Source: Verrucomicrobiota bacterium (GTDB taxonomy: Bacteria > Verrucomicrobiota > Verrucomicrobiia > Limisphaerales > J093). Taken from it: 20,856 nt of DNA. The notes beneath the pieces are model-generated. The model saw only the letters and a list, made by a program, of their open reading frames with translations. It made no database searches and was not told the origin of the DNA. This document shows, in pieces, positions 1 through 8,095 of the stretch. Each line of letters begins with the position of its first letter. The stretch's first letter is position 1. Location: positions 1-20,856 of the forward strand of contig RFJD01000540.1 of assembly GCA_003695015.1 (NCBI GenBank). The letters are read 5' to 3'. The position numbers and the translations under genes are program-made.

Positions 1-167
1 GCAACCACAGTTGACGCCACGGGCCGGAGGGCGCGACCGCACGCGTCCTCCGGCCTCAATCTTTTCCAACCCGCCGCCATTGCCGTCCCGGCCGGTCGCA
101 CCTCGACCTGCGGCGAACCTTGCGAGCCGGCCGGGCCGGGCAAACCGCGATCGCAACCGCCGGCGCT
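1..167. other. Left-edge intergenic region
   Basis: Downstream flank of the esterase gene. No convincing gene is seen on either strand. The overlapping short reading frames here have no recognisable protein character and read as GC-rich shadows. The only structured element is the hairpin at 22-55, listed separately. Confidence 0.5.
22..67 (+). terminator. Hairpin with T-rich tail, terminator-like in the rightward direction
   Basis: A perfect 9-base inverted repeat (GGCCGGAGG at 22-30, CCTCCGGCC at 47-55) encloses a 16-base loop that can pair further (GCG with CGC). On the + strand it is followed by TCAATCTTTTCC, a modest T-rich tail. That orientation would end a rightward transcript entering from outside the window. 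On the minus strand the arm is not followed by a T-run, but the hairpin lies about 110 bases after the esterase stop and could still mark the 3' end of the leftward transcript. The role is inferred from structure only. Confidence 0.4.
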
Positions 168-1457
168 TCAGCGAGAGTTCTCCGGGAGCCCCGGGCTGGA
201 AACGGTCACGGGTTTCAAGTGCCGGCTGGCGAAAGTGAGGATTTGTTCCCAGTCATAAGGATCGACCGAGTGGCCGCCTTTGCGGATGTGGTAACCGACG
301 TCGCGATCCAGGATCGGCTCCATCAGCGGCGGAGGTTCGGGTGAAGGAAGAGCGCGGCGACCGAGCAGTCGATACACCTCTCCCGCATGCCACGCACTGA
401 GATACTCGCCGCGGGGATCGGCCCAGTGGTCCTCGGCCGCGCTGCACACGTAGAGAGGACGGGGCGCCACCAGCGCCAGCAGCATGTGCTGGTCCACGGG
501 CAGATCGTCCTCGCGGCCGGCGAATTTCCATGCGTTGCGGCACAGCCAATACGGGAAACGGGTGACCATCTTTTCCAAAGTTTCGCCATAGCGACGCCGC
601 CAGAGCGCGGCCCCGGCGCAACCGGATTGAACGGAAATGGCCATGGCGAAGCGTTCGTCGCTGGCGGCGGTCCAGAGCGCGGCTTTCCCCATCTTGGAGT
701 GGCCCATGACGGCGACGCGGCGGGCATCGATGTCCGGATCCTGCTCCAAGTAATCCAAGGCCCGGCTGCCGCCCCAAGCCACCGCGCCGAGCACACCCCA
801 TTCGTTGGCTTTGGGAAAACTTTGTCCCGGCGGATAAAAAAGCGCGTGGATGGTGTGGAGGAACTCGACCTCGTTATGGCCGACGAGGTCCTGCTGATAG
901 ACGGCGACAAGGCCGAATCCCCGGCGAATCAAGGCGCCCAGAGGCCACCCGTTGCGCAACATTCCGGGCCGGGCCGGATGCGGCTGAAAGGCGGGCGACC
1001 GGGTGTCGTCGAAGCTGTGCACCAAAATGGCCGGGACGGGGCCGGCGGCGTGTTTGGGCACGAACACCAGGACCAACATGTCCAAGGCGCCACGTGAGTT
1101 CCGGAACTCGAGGCGCACTTCCTTTCGGACCGCCATGCCATCGAGAAAGCCGGAGACGGTCCGGAGCACGGCAAAGCGGGTCTGCAACGGTTCGGCGGGA
1201 GGCGGGACGCGGCCGTAAACGAGGTTGGCGAACAAGGAGAAGATCTCGGGCCGGCGCCGGGTCCGCCATTGTTCGGGCGTGGTGACCGGGCTCCCTTCAT
1301 CCATGACCAGCAACGGCGGCAGGTCATAGGCGGGAACGCGGGACTCGTCATAGATCACGTCCCGGTCGGCCTCCTTGGCCTCACGGGCAAGGGGGTGGAG
1401 CGAAAGCGCCAGACAACAGGCGGTCATGACCAGCGGGATGCGGCGGAACGGGCTCAT
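168..1457 (-). CDS. Secreted CE15-like glucuronoyl esterase / alpha-beta hydrolase
   Basis: The 429-residue protein has an N-terminal signal peptide (two arginines at 5-6, hydrophobic core about 8-20) and an alpha/beta-hydrolase body. The nucleophile elbow is GHSKMGK at 252-258 with Ser254; the G-x-S-[RK]-x-G-K form is typical of bacterial carbohydrate esterase family 15. Other CE15-like segments are DERFAMAISVQSGC (267-280), LPVDQHMLLALVAPRP (319-334), an acidic AEDHWADP stretch (341-348) and the probable catalytic His396 in GGHSVDPYDWE. CE15 enzymes cleave ester bonds between 4-O-methyl-glucuronate on xylan and lignin alcohols, outside the cytoplasm. It lies 96 bases after the alpha-galactosidase on the same strand, so a shared transcript for polysaccharide use is plausible. 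No strong Shine-Dalgarno is seen before the ATG. Acetyl-xylan esterase is the main alternative. Confidence 0.8.
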   Translation of the reverse strand: MSPFRRIPLVMTACCLALSLHPLAREAKEADRDVIYDESRVPAYDLPPLLVMDEGSPVTTPEQWRTRRRPEIFSLFANLVYGRVPPPAEPLQTRFAVLRTVSGFLDGMAVRKEVRLEFRNSRGALDMLVLVFVPKHAAGPVPAILVHSFDDTRSPAFQPHPARPGMLRNGWPLGALIRRGFGLVAVYQQDLVGHNEVEFLHTIHALFYPPGQSFPKANEWGVLGAVAWGGSRALDYLEQDPDIDARRVAVMGHSKMGKAALWTAASDERFAMAISVQSGCAGAALWRRRYGETLEKMVTRFPYWLCRNAWKFAGREDDLPVDQHMLLALVAPRPLYVCSAAEDHWADPRGEYLSAWHAGEVYRLLGRRALPSPEPPPLMEPILDRDVGYHIRKGGHSVDPYDWEQILTFASRHLKPVTVSSPGLPENSR

Positions 1458-1553
1458 GGAGCGAGACTATCGCCGGAAATCGTCCCGGGCAAAGGTTGAA
1501 TCGGCCGGCCTCTTCCGCCGAGGTCCCATGCGGTGCTGGCGTGGACCGGGGTC

Positions 1554-3533
1554 CTACCGGGCTTCCCAAACACGAAGCACCATGCCGGAGCGGCGCGGGA
1601 GTCGGGCCGTGTACCCGTCGGCGAAAACGCCCAGCTCCTGCTGACGCCAGAGGTCGCGGACCCGTTGTTTGGGGCCAAGCCCCAACGCCCGCCAGTCGGC
1701 CCGCACGGTGGCGGGAACCTCATCCGCATTGAACAGCCCGATGGCGCGGCTTCCGTCGGCGAGTTCTTTCACCAGCAGAAAGGTTTCACCGGGACCTTCG
1801 ACCAACCGGCCGCACCGGCCGAGCGGGTCTTGGTCCACCTCGATCAATTCCGGATTGCAAAGGATGTTGAGGGTGAACTCGTCCAGCCGGGTCATGTCGC
1901 CGCTATAGAAAAGCGGGGCCGCCAGGAGGCACCAGAGGGACATGAAGGCGTACTGTTCATTGGGCGAGAGCGGACAGGGACGCGGCTCGCCGGTCTGGCG
2001 GGCGTTGCCGACGTAGCCGATCTGAATGTAGTCGGGGTCGTTCCAATGGCCGGGCCCGTGCCATTGGCGGAGGCGGGCATTGCGTTTGGCGACCTCGAAG
2101 AGATTGTCCAACTCGAAACCCAGATCGCCGCCGGTGCGCCAACTGTGGCCGCCGACCCGGGCGCCCCATTCCCAGACGTTGCCCATGCCGTACTGGCAAA
2201 GGTTGAAGACGATGTCGCGGGGCTGGCGGCGAAGGATGTCGCCCATGAGGCGGTAGGGTTTCATCAACCGTTCGCGTCCCTCGCCGGTGGCCACCCGGCC
2301 GTAACTGCACCAGTCGTACTTGAGGAAATCGAATCCCCATTCGGCAAAGGTGGCGGCGTCCTGTTCCTCGTGCTGGTAGCTCCCGGCGAAACCGGCGCAC
2401 GTGTAGGGACCGGGCGAGGTGTAAATACCGGCCTTGAGACCGAGGGCGTGGATGTGATCGGTGAGGGCCTTCATGTCCGGGAAATAACGGTTCGGCAGGA
2501 GCCGACCGGAGGCGTCGCGGAAGGACCCTTCACGGTCGCGGTTGGCCGGGTTGCCGCCGGGACGGGCGCGCATCCAGCAGTCGTCGATGTTGACGTACTG
2601 ATAGCCGGCATCGGCCATGCCGGTGCGGACCATCAGGTCGGCGGCCTCCCGGACCATGGCGTCGGTGATGCGGTTGTAGTGGGCGTACCAGTGGTTCCAT
2701 CCCATCGGCGGGGTGAGGGCCAGAAGGTCGCCGGAGCGGATGGTGAACCGACGCCGGGCTTCGCCGTGACGATTCGCGGCCCGAAGGGTGAGGACGTGAT
2801 CGCCCCGGGGCGGGGCAACGCCGGACAGGATGCCGTTTTCCGCATCGAGCTGCAGGCCGGGCGGCAGGCCCTCGACGCTGAACCGCATGGGCCGCTCGCC
2901 GGTCGTGGGAATGCGGTAGAGGAACGGATGGCCCGGCCGGCAACCGGACACGGTCGGGCCGTTGATGCGGGGGGCGGGTCCCGGCTTGGGCGTGAGGATC
3001 ACGCGCGGCTCCTCCGGGGCTTTGACGGCCACGGGGCGGCCTTCGGCCATGATGAAGCGCGCTTCGGCCCAGTTGGCATGGTCGAAGTCGATGCCATCGC
3101 CGGCGTCGGTGACGAGGAGAAGCAACGAGCGACGCCCAGAGAGATCCACATCCACCGGCTTCGGCGGATCGCCCAGGGTCATCCGGCCCGAGTCGAACAG
3201 TTTTTCGTCGTCCGCATAGAGGCGGAAACGAACCGAGGCGCGGCGGTTGCCGGCGGCGTCATCCACGCCGACCATTGCCTGGAACCGCTCGGCGCGGCCA
3301 TCCAACCGGACCCACAATGTGCTGCGGGCATGGGTGCCCACGCCGTGGTCGAACCGGCGACCGCCAATGGCCAGCGGCTTCCCGGTGACGGCGCGGTCGA
3401 TTCGGGGCCGGCCCCAGCCCTGGCGCATCAGGGAGAGGTCGAGGCTTCCCAACGGCACCGATTCGGAGGCGTTTCCCAGACCGGCCCACCAGCCAAGGCC
3501 AAGACACCAAGCAAGATAAAAGGTCGGGCGCAT
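1554..3533 (-). CDS. Secreted alpha-galactosidase, GH27, with NPCBM and Ig-like modules
   Basis: The 659-residue exported enzyme begins with a signal peptide (about 1-23). An NPCBM carbohydrate-binding domain spans about 24-160 (markers GGRRFDHGVGTHA, 58-69). A putative Ig domain spans about 185-268 (LPPGLQLDAENGILSG, 223-238). The GH27 catalytic barrel starts at LTPPMGWNHW (273-282). The nucleophile is expected at Asp407 in KYDWC and the acid/base at Asp501 in WNDPD (497-501); NIDDCW (315-320) and the AAPLFYSGD segment (538-546) are also family marks. A beta-sandwich closes the protein. It should release terminal alpha-galactose from galactomannans, raffinose-type sugars or glycoconjugates. 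The ATG at 3533 is chosen because it opens directly on the signal peptide; the upstream in-frame extension to 3668 is Arg/Pro-rich. No clear Shine-Dalgarno is visible. Confidence 0.92.
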   Translation of the reverse strand: MRPTFYLAWCLGLGWWAGLGNASESVPLGSLDLSLMRQGWGRPRIDRAVTGKPLAIGGRRFDHGVGTHARSTLWVRLDGRAERFQAMVGVDDAAGNRRASVRFRLYADDEKLFDSGRMTLGDPPKPVDVDLSGRRSLLLLVTDAGDGIDFDHANWAEARFIMAEGRPVAVKAPEEPRVILTPKPGPAPRINGPTVSGCRPGHPFLYRIPTTGERPMRFSVEGLPPGLQLDAENGILSGVAPPRGDHVLTLRAANRHGEARRRFTIRSGDLLALTPPMGWNHWYAHYNRITDAMVREAADLMVRTGMADAGYQYVNIDDCWMRARPGGNPANRDREGSFRDASGRLLPNRYFPDMKALTDHIHALGLKAGIYTSPGPYTCAGFAGSYQHEEQDAATFAEWGFDFLKYDWCSYGRVATGEGRERLMKPYRLMGDILRRQPRDIVFNLCQYGMGNVWEWGARVGGHSWRTGGDLGFELDNLFEVAKRNARLRQWHGPGHWNDPDYIQIGYVGNARQTGEPRPCPLSPNEQYAFMSLWCLLAAPLFYSGDMTRLDEFTLNILCNPELIEVDQDPLGRCGRLVEGPGETFLLVKELADGSRAIGLFNADEVPATVRADWRALGLGPKQRVRDLWRQQELGVFADGYTARLPRRSGMVLRVWEAR

Positions 3534-3668
3534 GGACCGAGCAAAGCACGCGCGCCGCCGGGCGGCAAGCCGCGGAAGAGAAACGACGGCAAGCCTTCGA
3601 CGCCGAGGCCGGGCCGGCCGGCCACCCCGCCGTGGAGGCAGGCGGCCGGAGGTTTCGCCGCGCGCCAC
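3534..3668 (-). other. ftsZ to alpha-galactosidase spacer with GC palindromes
   Basis: At 135 bp this is one of the two longest spacers in the leftward gene block. It contains perfect GC palindromes (GGCCGGCCGGCC at 3612-3623 and GCCGCC-G-GGCGGC at 3554-3566) that could form hairpins near the end of the dcw transcript. Neither is followed by a T-run on the minus strand, so a classical intrinsic terminator is not supported. I see no convincing -10/-35 pair for the alpha-galactosidase. Confidence 0.3.
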
Positions 3669-4967
3669 TCAGTTCAGCCGAACACCCCGGCGGACGAAGG
3701 TGGGTACGTCCAAGTCCTCGCCCCGGTAACGGGTGGGATCGCACTTCTCGAAGCGCTCCTTGCGAACGACCTCCAAGGGCAGCATGAACTGGACGTTCCG
3801 GGGGGAGGCGGTTTTTCGCTGCTTGCCCTTGCGTTTGTTCTCGGCAAACAGCCGGGCGGTCTCCTCCGGGGTCAGCTTGGGTGGAGGCGGCACGAAACGC
3901 CGCGCCCGCGGCGGCTCACGCTCGGCCGAAGACGCGGGCCGTTCGACGATCTCGGTTTCCGGATCCTCCGGGGGCGGGGTCCACGCCGGCGCGTCGGCAT
4001 GAGAATGCACGGCGCCAACCAGCACCAGCCGCAGGCGGTCGCCCAAGGCCGGGTCGGTGGCGGCGCCCATCAGGATGTTCCGGTCATCACAATGACGCGC
4101 GGCCTCTTCCATCACATGACTCAATTCCTTGAGCGGCAGGGAGCCGGCCTCGACCCAGAGCAGGACGTTCTGGGCCTGCGCAAGAGTCTCGGCGCCCCCC
4201 AGGAAGGGACAGGCCAACACGCGCTTCCAAGCCTCCCGCACCCGCCCCTCCCCGGCGGCTTCGCCGGTGGCGAGCACGCTTTCGCTGTGACGGCCGCGGA
4301 GGGTTTCGCACAACTCGGCGAATCCCACCGACACGATGCCGCGGCCGGCGGCGAGCCGGGTCAGGCCGAGCAATCCCTCGGCCAACACGTCGTTGACGCG
4401 ATCGAAGGCTTCCTGCAGGAGGCAGTCCTCGCCGACCAGACGGATCACCCGTTGGTTGGGCAGAACCACCACGGCATCAGCGGCGGTGTGGCACCGTCGG
4501 AGGGCTTCCTCGGCCTGCCGGGCGCGGTGGCGGCCTTCGAGTTCGAGGGGAGTCGTGACCACGCCCAGCACCAGGCAGCCTTGGTCGCGGGCCACGCGGG
4601 CCAGGACGGGGGTGACGCCCGAGCCGGTGCTGCCGCCCAAGCCGGCCACCACCAACAACAGGTCCGCCCCGGCCGCCAGGGCCTGGAGACGCTCGGTTTC
4701 GCCCTCGGCGACGGCGCGCGCCACGTCGGGATCGCCGGCGCGCCAGCCGCGGGTCAACGCCTCGCCCAGCAGCACACGCTCCGCGACGGCGCACTGCTGC
4801 AACAGGCGGGCGTCGGTGTGGACGACCGCCAACGGGAGCGCGCCGGCGGCGCGGGCGGCCAGATGTTCGACGGCCCGCAAGCCGGCGGTGCCCACGCCCA
4901 CGATCTTGACGCGGGGACCCGGCGCGGAAGTTTCCTCGGGAAGCGGATGGGATTCGGCTGGATTCAT
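3669..4967 (-). CDS. Divergent FtsZ (tubulin-like cell division protein) with altered GTPase loops
   Basis: The 432-residue protein is colinear with bacterial FtsZ: GTP-binding domain about 20-200, C-terminal domain about 215-320, a Pro/Arg-rich linker (327-415) and a C-terminal peptide. That peptide, DLDVPTFVRRG (418-428), matches the conserved tail that binds FtsA. The nucleotide loops are unusual. T1 reads GVGTAGLRA (24-32) where FtsZ has a glycine run then Asn; T2 has HTD not NTD (50-52). T3 has RAGDP (76-80), one residue short of GAGGNP. T4 is GGSTGSG (111-117) rather than GGGTGTG. The T7 synergy loop is IVSVGFAEL (211-219), so the usual Asn-x-Asp-x-x-Asp has become Ser213, Gly215 and Glu218. 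GTP hydrolysis is therefore doubtful. The ATG overlaps the ftsA stop (ATGA), so translation is probably coupled. It is placed exactly where ftsZ belongs. Confidence 0.9.
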   Translation of the reverse strand: MNPAESHPLPEETSAPGPRVKIVGVGTAGLRAVEHLAARAAGALPLAVVHTDARLLQQCAVAERVLLGEALTRGWRAGDPDVARAVAEGETERLQALAAGADLLLVVAGLGGSTGSGVTPVLARVARDQGCLVLGVVTTPLELEGRHRARQAEEALRRCHTAADAVVVLPNQRVIRLVGEDCLLQEAFDRVNDVLAEGLLGLTRLAAGRGIVSVGFAELCETLRGRHSESVLATGEAAGEGRVREAWKRVLACPFLGGAETLAQAQNVLLWVEAGSLPLKELSHVMEEAARHCDDRNILMGAATDPALGDRLRLVLVGAVHSHADAPAWTPPPEDPETEIVERPASSAEREPPRARRFVPPPPKLTPEETARLFAENKRKGKQRKTASPRNVQFMLPLEVVRKERFEKCDPTRYRGEDLDVPTFVRRGVRLN

Positions 4968-6193
4968 GGCTTGGCGGTCTTGTTCAGGAGGCCGCCCACC
5001 TTGCTGGCGAGTCGGGCCATCAGGCCGGCGGAACGGCGTTGGCCGACGCGGGTGGCGCCGAAGCGAACCAGCCCGATGCCGGTGGCGAACTCCGGTTGAT
5101 CGAGGGAGGCCGCCTGGCCGCCCAGATCGCGGCAGGTGGCGACGGTGGCGGGCAGCCCGAACACCTCCTGGGCCAGTTGGCAGATGCCCGGGATCCGGGC
5201 GCCCCCGCCGCACAACACCACCCCGGCCCGCAGGAAACTCAGCAATCCGGTCCGGTCCACGTCCTCCGCAATGATATCCAACGTTTCCCGCAGCCGGAGC
5301 GACATGATGCGATGGAGATTCTCCAAACTGACCGTGTCGGACTCGAGGCCGTTGGCTTGCAGGGCCAGGGTCCGCCCGCGCACCTCGGGCGCCATCAGGG
5401 CGGCGCCATGCTCGACCTTCAACTGCTCGGCGTGTGACTGGCTGAGGCGCAGGCCATAGGCCAGGTCGTTGGTGACGTGGTCGCCCCCCACGGCCAGCAC
5501 GCCACTGTGCCGGACCACCCGTCCGGCATAGACGACGTACTCGGTGGCGCCGGCCCCCAGATCGATGACCAACGCCCCGAGGTCCTTCTGCTGGGGCGTC
5601 AACACCGCCAGCGAAGAGCCAATGCCGTTGAAGACGACTTCCTCGATGTCGATCTGCGCCTGGCGGACCAGATTGATCGGGGTCTTGAGCCGTTCGCTGT
5701 GGCCGTGGATGACGTGGACGTCCAGCTCGAGCACCTCACCGGTCAGGCCGATGGGGTTGAGGATGCCTCCCCGGCCGTCGAGCACATAGTGCTGGCGGAA
5801 AACATGGAGGACTTCACGCTCGGCGGGCAGGCCCAGGGCACAGGCGTTGTGGCCGACGTCCTCGATGTCGGCCTCGGTGACCTGGCGCTCCGGGGGCGGC
5901 AGGTGGTGGCGGCCGCGGTTCGTGAATCCCTTGATGTGGGCGCCGGTCACGCCGAGGTACACGCTGCGAATTCGCAGTTCCGCCATTTCCTCGGCCTGCC
6001 GCAGGGCTTCCCGCACGTCCTCGGAGGCCAGGTCATGGTCCACGATCTCGCCCTTGCGGACGCCCCGGGATTTGTGCTGGCCGACGGCGATGATGTTCAA
6101 GACGCCCTCATGGCTCAGGGCGCCCACCACGACGCAAATCTTGCTGGTGCCCAGTTCGAGGCCGACGATGATGTGATGGGATGGCTTAAACAT
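4964..6193 (-). CDS. FtsA, actin-like cell division membrane anchor
   Basis: The 409-residue FtsA is an actin-fold ATPase that tethers FtsZ to the membrane and recruits later division proteins. The phosphate-1 loop is GLELGTSKI (11-19), phosphate-2 is DLGAGATEYV (211-220), and the adenosine motif is LCGGGARIPG (327-336). The SHS2/1C subdomain lies between about 84 and 165. The last 20 residues (GLMARLASKV...) form an amphipathic helix, the membrane-targeting sequence. All expected motifs are intact, in contrast to the FtsZ partner. Its ATG lies inside the end of ftsQ (8-base overlap) and its stop overlaps the ftsZ start, giving tight coupling of ftsQ-ftsA-ftsZ. Confidence 0.95.
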   Translation of the reverse strand: MFKPSHHIIVGLELGTSKICVVVGALSHEGVLNIIAVGQHKSRGVRKGEIVDHDLASEDVREALRQAEEMAELRIRSVYLGVTGAHIKGFTNRGRHHLPPPERQVTEADIEDVGHNACALGLPAEREVLHVFRQHYVLDGRGGILNPIGLTGEVLELDVHVIHGHSERLKTPINLVRQAQIDIEEVVFNGIGSSLAVLTPQQKDLGALVIDLGAGATEYVVYAGRVVRHSGVLAVGGDHVTNDLAYGLRLSQSHAEQLKVEHGAALMAPEVRGRTLALQANGLESDTVSLENLHRIMSLRLRETLDIIAEDVDRTGLLSFLRAGVVLCGGGARIPGICQLAQEVFGLPATVATCRDLGGQAASLDQPEFATGIGLVRFGATRVGQRRSAGLMARLASKVGGLLNKTAKP

Positions 6194-7136
6194 CTCGGGC
6201 GAGGGGGAGTTTGAGGACGCCTTTGGGGAAGCCCGCCGAGGGTGCGGAGGGTTCCGCCGGTGTCCAGAGCGAGGGACAGTTGTTGGGGATGGAAAGGTCC
6301 ACCTGCAGCAGCCGCCGGCCGTTGGCGCGTCCCACCTCTTGGAGATAGAACAACCGCAACAACTGCCGGGGCAGTTCGTCGGGACCCAAGGTGGCGCGCA
6401 CGCCGTTGTCCAAGGCCACGTGCAGAACGCCGGTTTCGGTCAAATCGATCGTCCGCAGGCCGGCCTGCTCGTCAAGGCGCAGTTGCCGGTAAACCTCGAT
6501 CAGCCGCAGAGCCCAGCGGAGACGCAGGTCGCCGGTCATCTGGCCCAGGGTCACCTCGGTCGGATCCACCCCCACCACCTCCGGCAACGGTTCGTCGGCG
6601 AAGGGGTCGTCGCCGGGTCGCCCTTCCATGCCGCCCGGCATGACCATGCCCTCGCCGTCCAGGTAGCAGATCCGGGCCTCGAGGCTTTCCTCGCCGAACC
6701 GCGAGTACAACCGCACCCGGGCCACCGGCCGGCGCTCGATGATCCCGATCCGCACCACGTGCGGGAGCACCCGTTCCACCGAAACCTCGGCCGCATAGGG
6801 GATCTCCTCCAAAGCGCGGCGCACGCGGGCCAGGTCGATGGCCAGGAGGTTCTGGCCCGCCCGCAGCCCGGACCGCAGAAGGATTTGCTCGCGCGTGACC
6901 GCCCGCAGCGGGGTGGTGATCTGAATTTCCTTCAGGGGGAAAAGCCGTTCGCCGGCGAGCCACTGCTGCCGCCAGCGCGGCCACTGGGAATGAGCCCAAA
7001 CGCCCAGAGCCGTCACTCCGGCCACGAGGACTCCGGCCGCCAACGCCCGCCGCCAACGCCGCCAGCGCCGCCGGCGACGCGCCGCCACCTCCAGCCCCTT
7101 TTTTCGCCGTCGCCGAAATTGGTTCTTGCGGCCCAT
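6186..7136 (-). CDS. FtsQ/DivIB, divisome POTRA-domain protein
   Basis: The 316-residue single-pass membrane protein has an extremely basic cytoplasmic N-terminus (RRRRKK at 8-13, RRRRWRRWRR at 21-30). A transmembrane helix spans about 31-48, a POTRA domain about 66-140, and the FtsQ/DivIB beta domain follows to about 290. FtsQ links FtsL/FtsB to the rest of the divisome and regulates FtsW/FtsI. Features typical of the POTRA domain include FPLKEIQIT (66-74) and the ARVRRALEEIPYAAEVSVER stretch. It sits 25 bases after ddl with AGAGGA about 10 bases before the ATG, and overlaps ftsA by 8 bases. The order ddl-ftsQ-ftsA-ftsZ is the canonical one. Confidence 0.9.
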   Translation of the reverse strand: MGRKNQFRRRRKKGLEVAARRRRRWRRWRRALAAGVLVAGVTALGVWAHSQWPRWRQQWLAGERLFPLKEIQITTPLRAVTREQILLRSGLRAGQNLLAIDLARVRRALEEIPYAAEVSVERVLPHVVRIGIIERRPVARVRLYSRFGEESLEARICYLDGEGMVMPGGMEGRPGDDPFADEPLPEVVGVDPTEVTLGQMTGDLRLRWALRLIEVYRQLRLDEQAGLRTIDLTETGVLHVALDNGVRATLGPDELPRQLLRLFYLQEVGRANGRRLLQVDLSIPNNCPSLWTPAEPSAPSAGFPKGVLKLPLARDV

Positions 7137-7161
7137 GACGTTCTCGTCCTCTTGCGCCGGT

Positions 7162-8091
7162 TCAGGCGCCCGGCGCCTGCGGGGCCCCGCGCCGCATGGC
7201 CAGTTCGATCATCCGTTCACACAATTCGTCGAACCCGATCCCCGCCGCCGCCGCCGCCTTCGGCAGGAGGCTGGTCTCGGTCATGCCCGGCAGGGTGTTG
7301 ACCTCCAACACCCAAGGCTGGCCGTCCGCCGCGACGATCAGGTCCACCCGGGCGTAATCCCGGCCGCCCACGGCCTGGAAAGCCCGCCGGCCGGCGGCTT
7401 GGATCCGCCGTGTGGTTTCCTCCGGGAAATCCGCCGGGCACCGATATTCCGTGGCGCCGGTGGTGTACTTGCTCTGGTAATCGTACCGTCCGCTTCGGGG
7501 CACGATCTCCACCACCGGCAGGGCCTCACCCGCCAGCACGCCCACGGTCACTTCCCGGCCGCGAATGAACTCCTCGGCCAGCACCGGCGGACCGGCCCGC
7601 CACGCCTCGCCCAATGCGCGTGGCCAGTCGGACGGGCCGGAGGCAAACGCCAACCCGACGCTCGACCCCTGGCGGGTGGGTTTGAGCACCAACGGCCAGC
7701 GCAACCTCTCCGGCGGCGGGGCGTCCGGGCTTTCGACGACGGCCGAGAGCGGCGTCGCCAGACCTGCTTCGAGGAACAACCGCTTGGCCTCGGCTTTGTC
7801 GAACGCCGCCCGGCTGGCCTCGGGGCCGCAACCCGTGTACGGAACCCCCAGGGCCTCCAACCGCGCCTGCACCTGGCCGTCCTCACCGTAGGTCCCGTGC
7901 AAGGCCAGGAACACCACCTCGGTCCCCTCGGGCAGCGTCCAATCCTCGGAAACCGGATCCAGTTCAAACACCCGATGGCCGCGCCGACGCAACGCCGCCG
8001 CCACGGCCCGCCCGGTGCGGAGGGACACCTCCCGCTCGGCGGAACGTCCGCCGAGCATCACCGTGATCGTCAGGGTACGTCCGAGGGCCAT
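7162..8091 (-). CDS. ddl: D-alanine--D-alanine ligase
   Basis: The 309-residue ATP-grasp enzyme joins two D-alanines for the peptidoglycan stem peptide; MurF then adds the dipeptide. Visible family signatures are the N-terminal LGGRSAEREVSLRTG (13-27), HGTYGEDG (65-72), the ATP-grasp core LKPTRQGSSVG (136-146), the omega-loop SGRYDYQSKYTTG (200-212) and the metal/phosphate site LEVNTLPGMTETSLLP (262-277). The YDYQSKY loop fits a D-Ala-D-Ala rather than a D-Ala-D-Lac ligase. The length is normal. It starts 4 bases after the murB stop and precedes ftsQ, as in many dcw clusters, although murC is missing just upstream. Confidence 0.95.
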   Translation of the reverse strand: MALGRTLTITVMLGGRSAEREVSLRTGRAVAAALRRRGHRVFELDPVSEDWTLPEGTEVVFLALHGTYGEDGQVQARLEALGVPYTGCGPEASRAAFDKAEAKRLFLEAGLATPLSAVVESPDAPPPERLRWPLVLKPTRQGSSVGLAFASGPSDWPRALGEAWRAGPPVLAEEFIRGREVTVGVLAGEALPVVEIVPRSGRYDYQSKYTTGATEYRCPADFPEETTRRIQAAGRRAFQAVGGRDYARVDLIVAADGQPWVLEVNTLPGMTETSLLPKAAAAAGIGFDELCERMIELAMRRGAPQAPGA

Positions 8092-8095
8092 CGGC

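Noticed and set aside
1533..5099. A 1188-codon open frame on the + strand opposite the alpha-galactosidase, ftsZ and the end of ftsA
   Set aside because: It lies antisense to well recognised genes, has Gly/Ala/His/Gln-rich composition without any domain, and is the usual by-product of high third-position GC in genes on the other strand.
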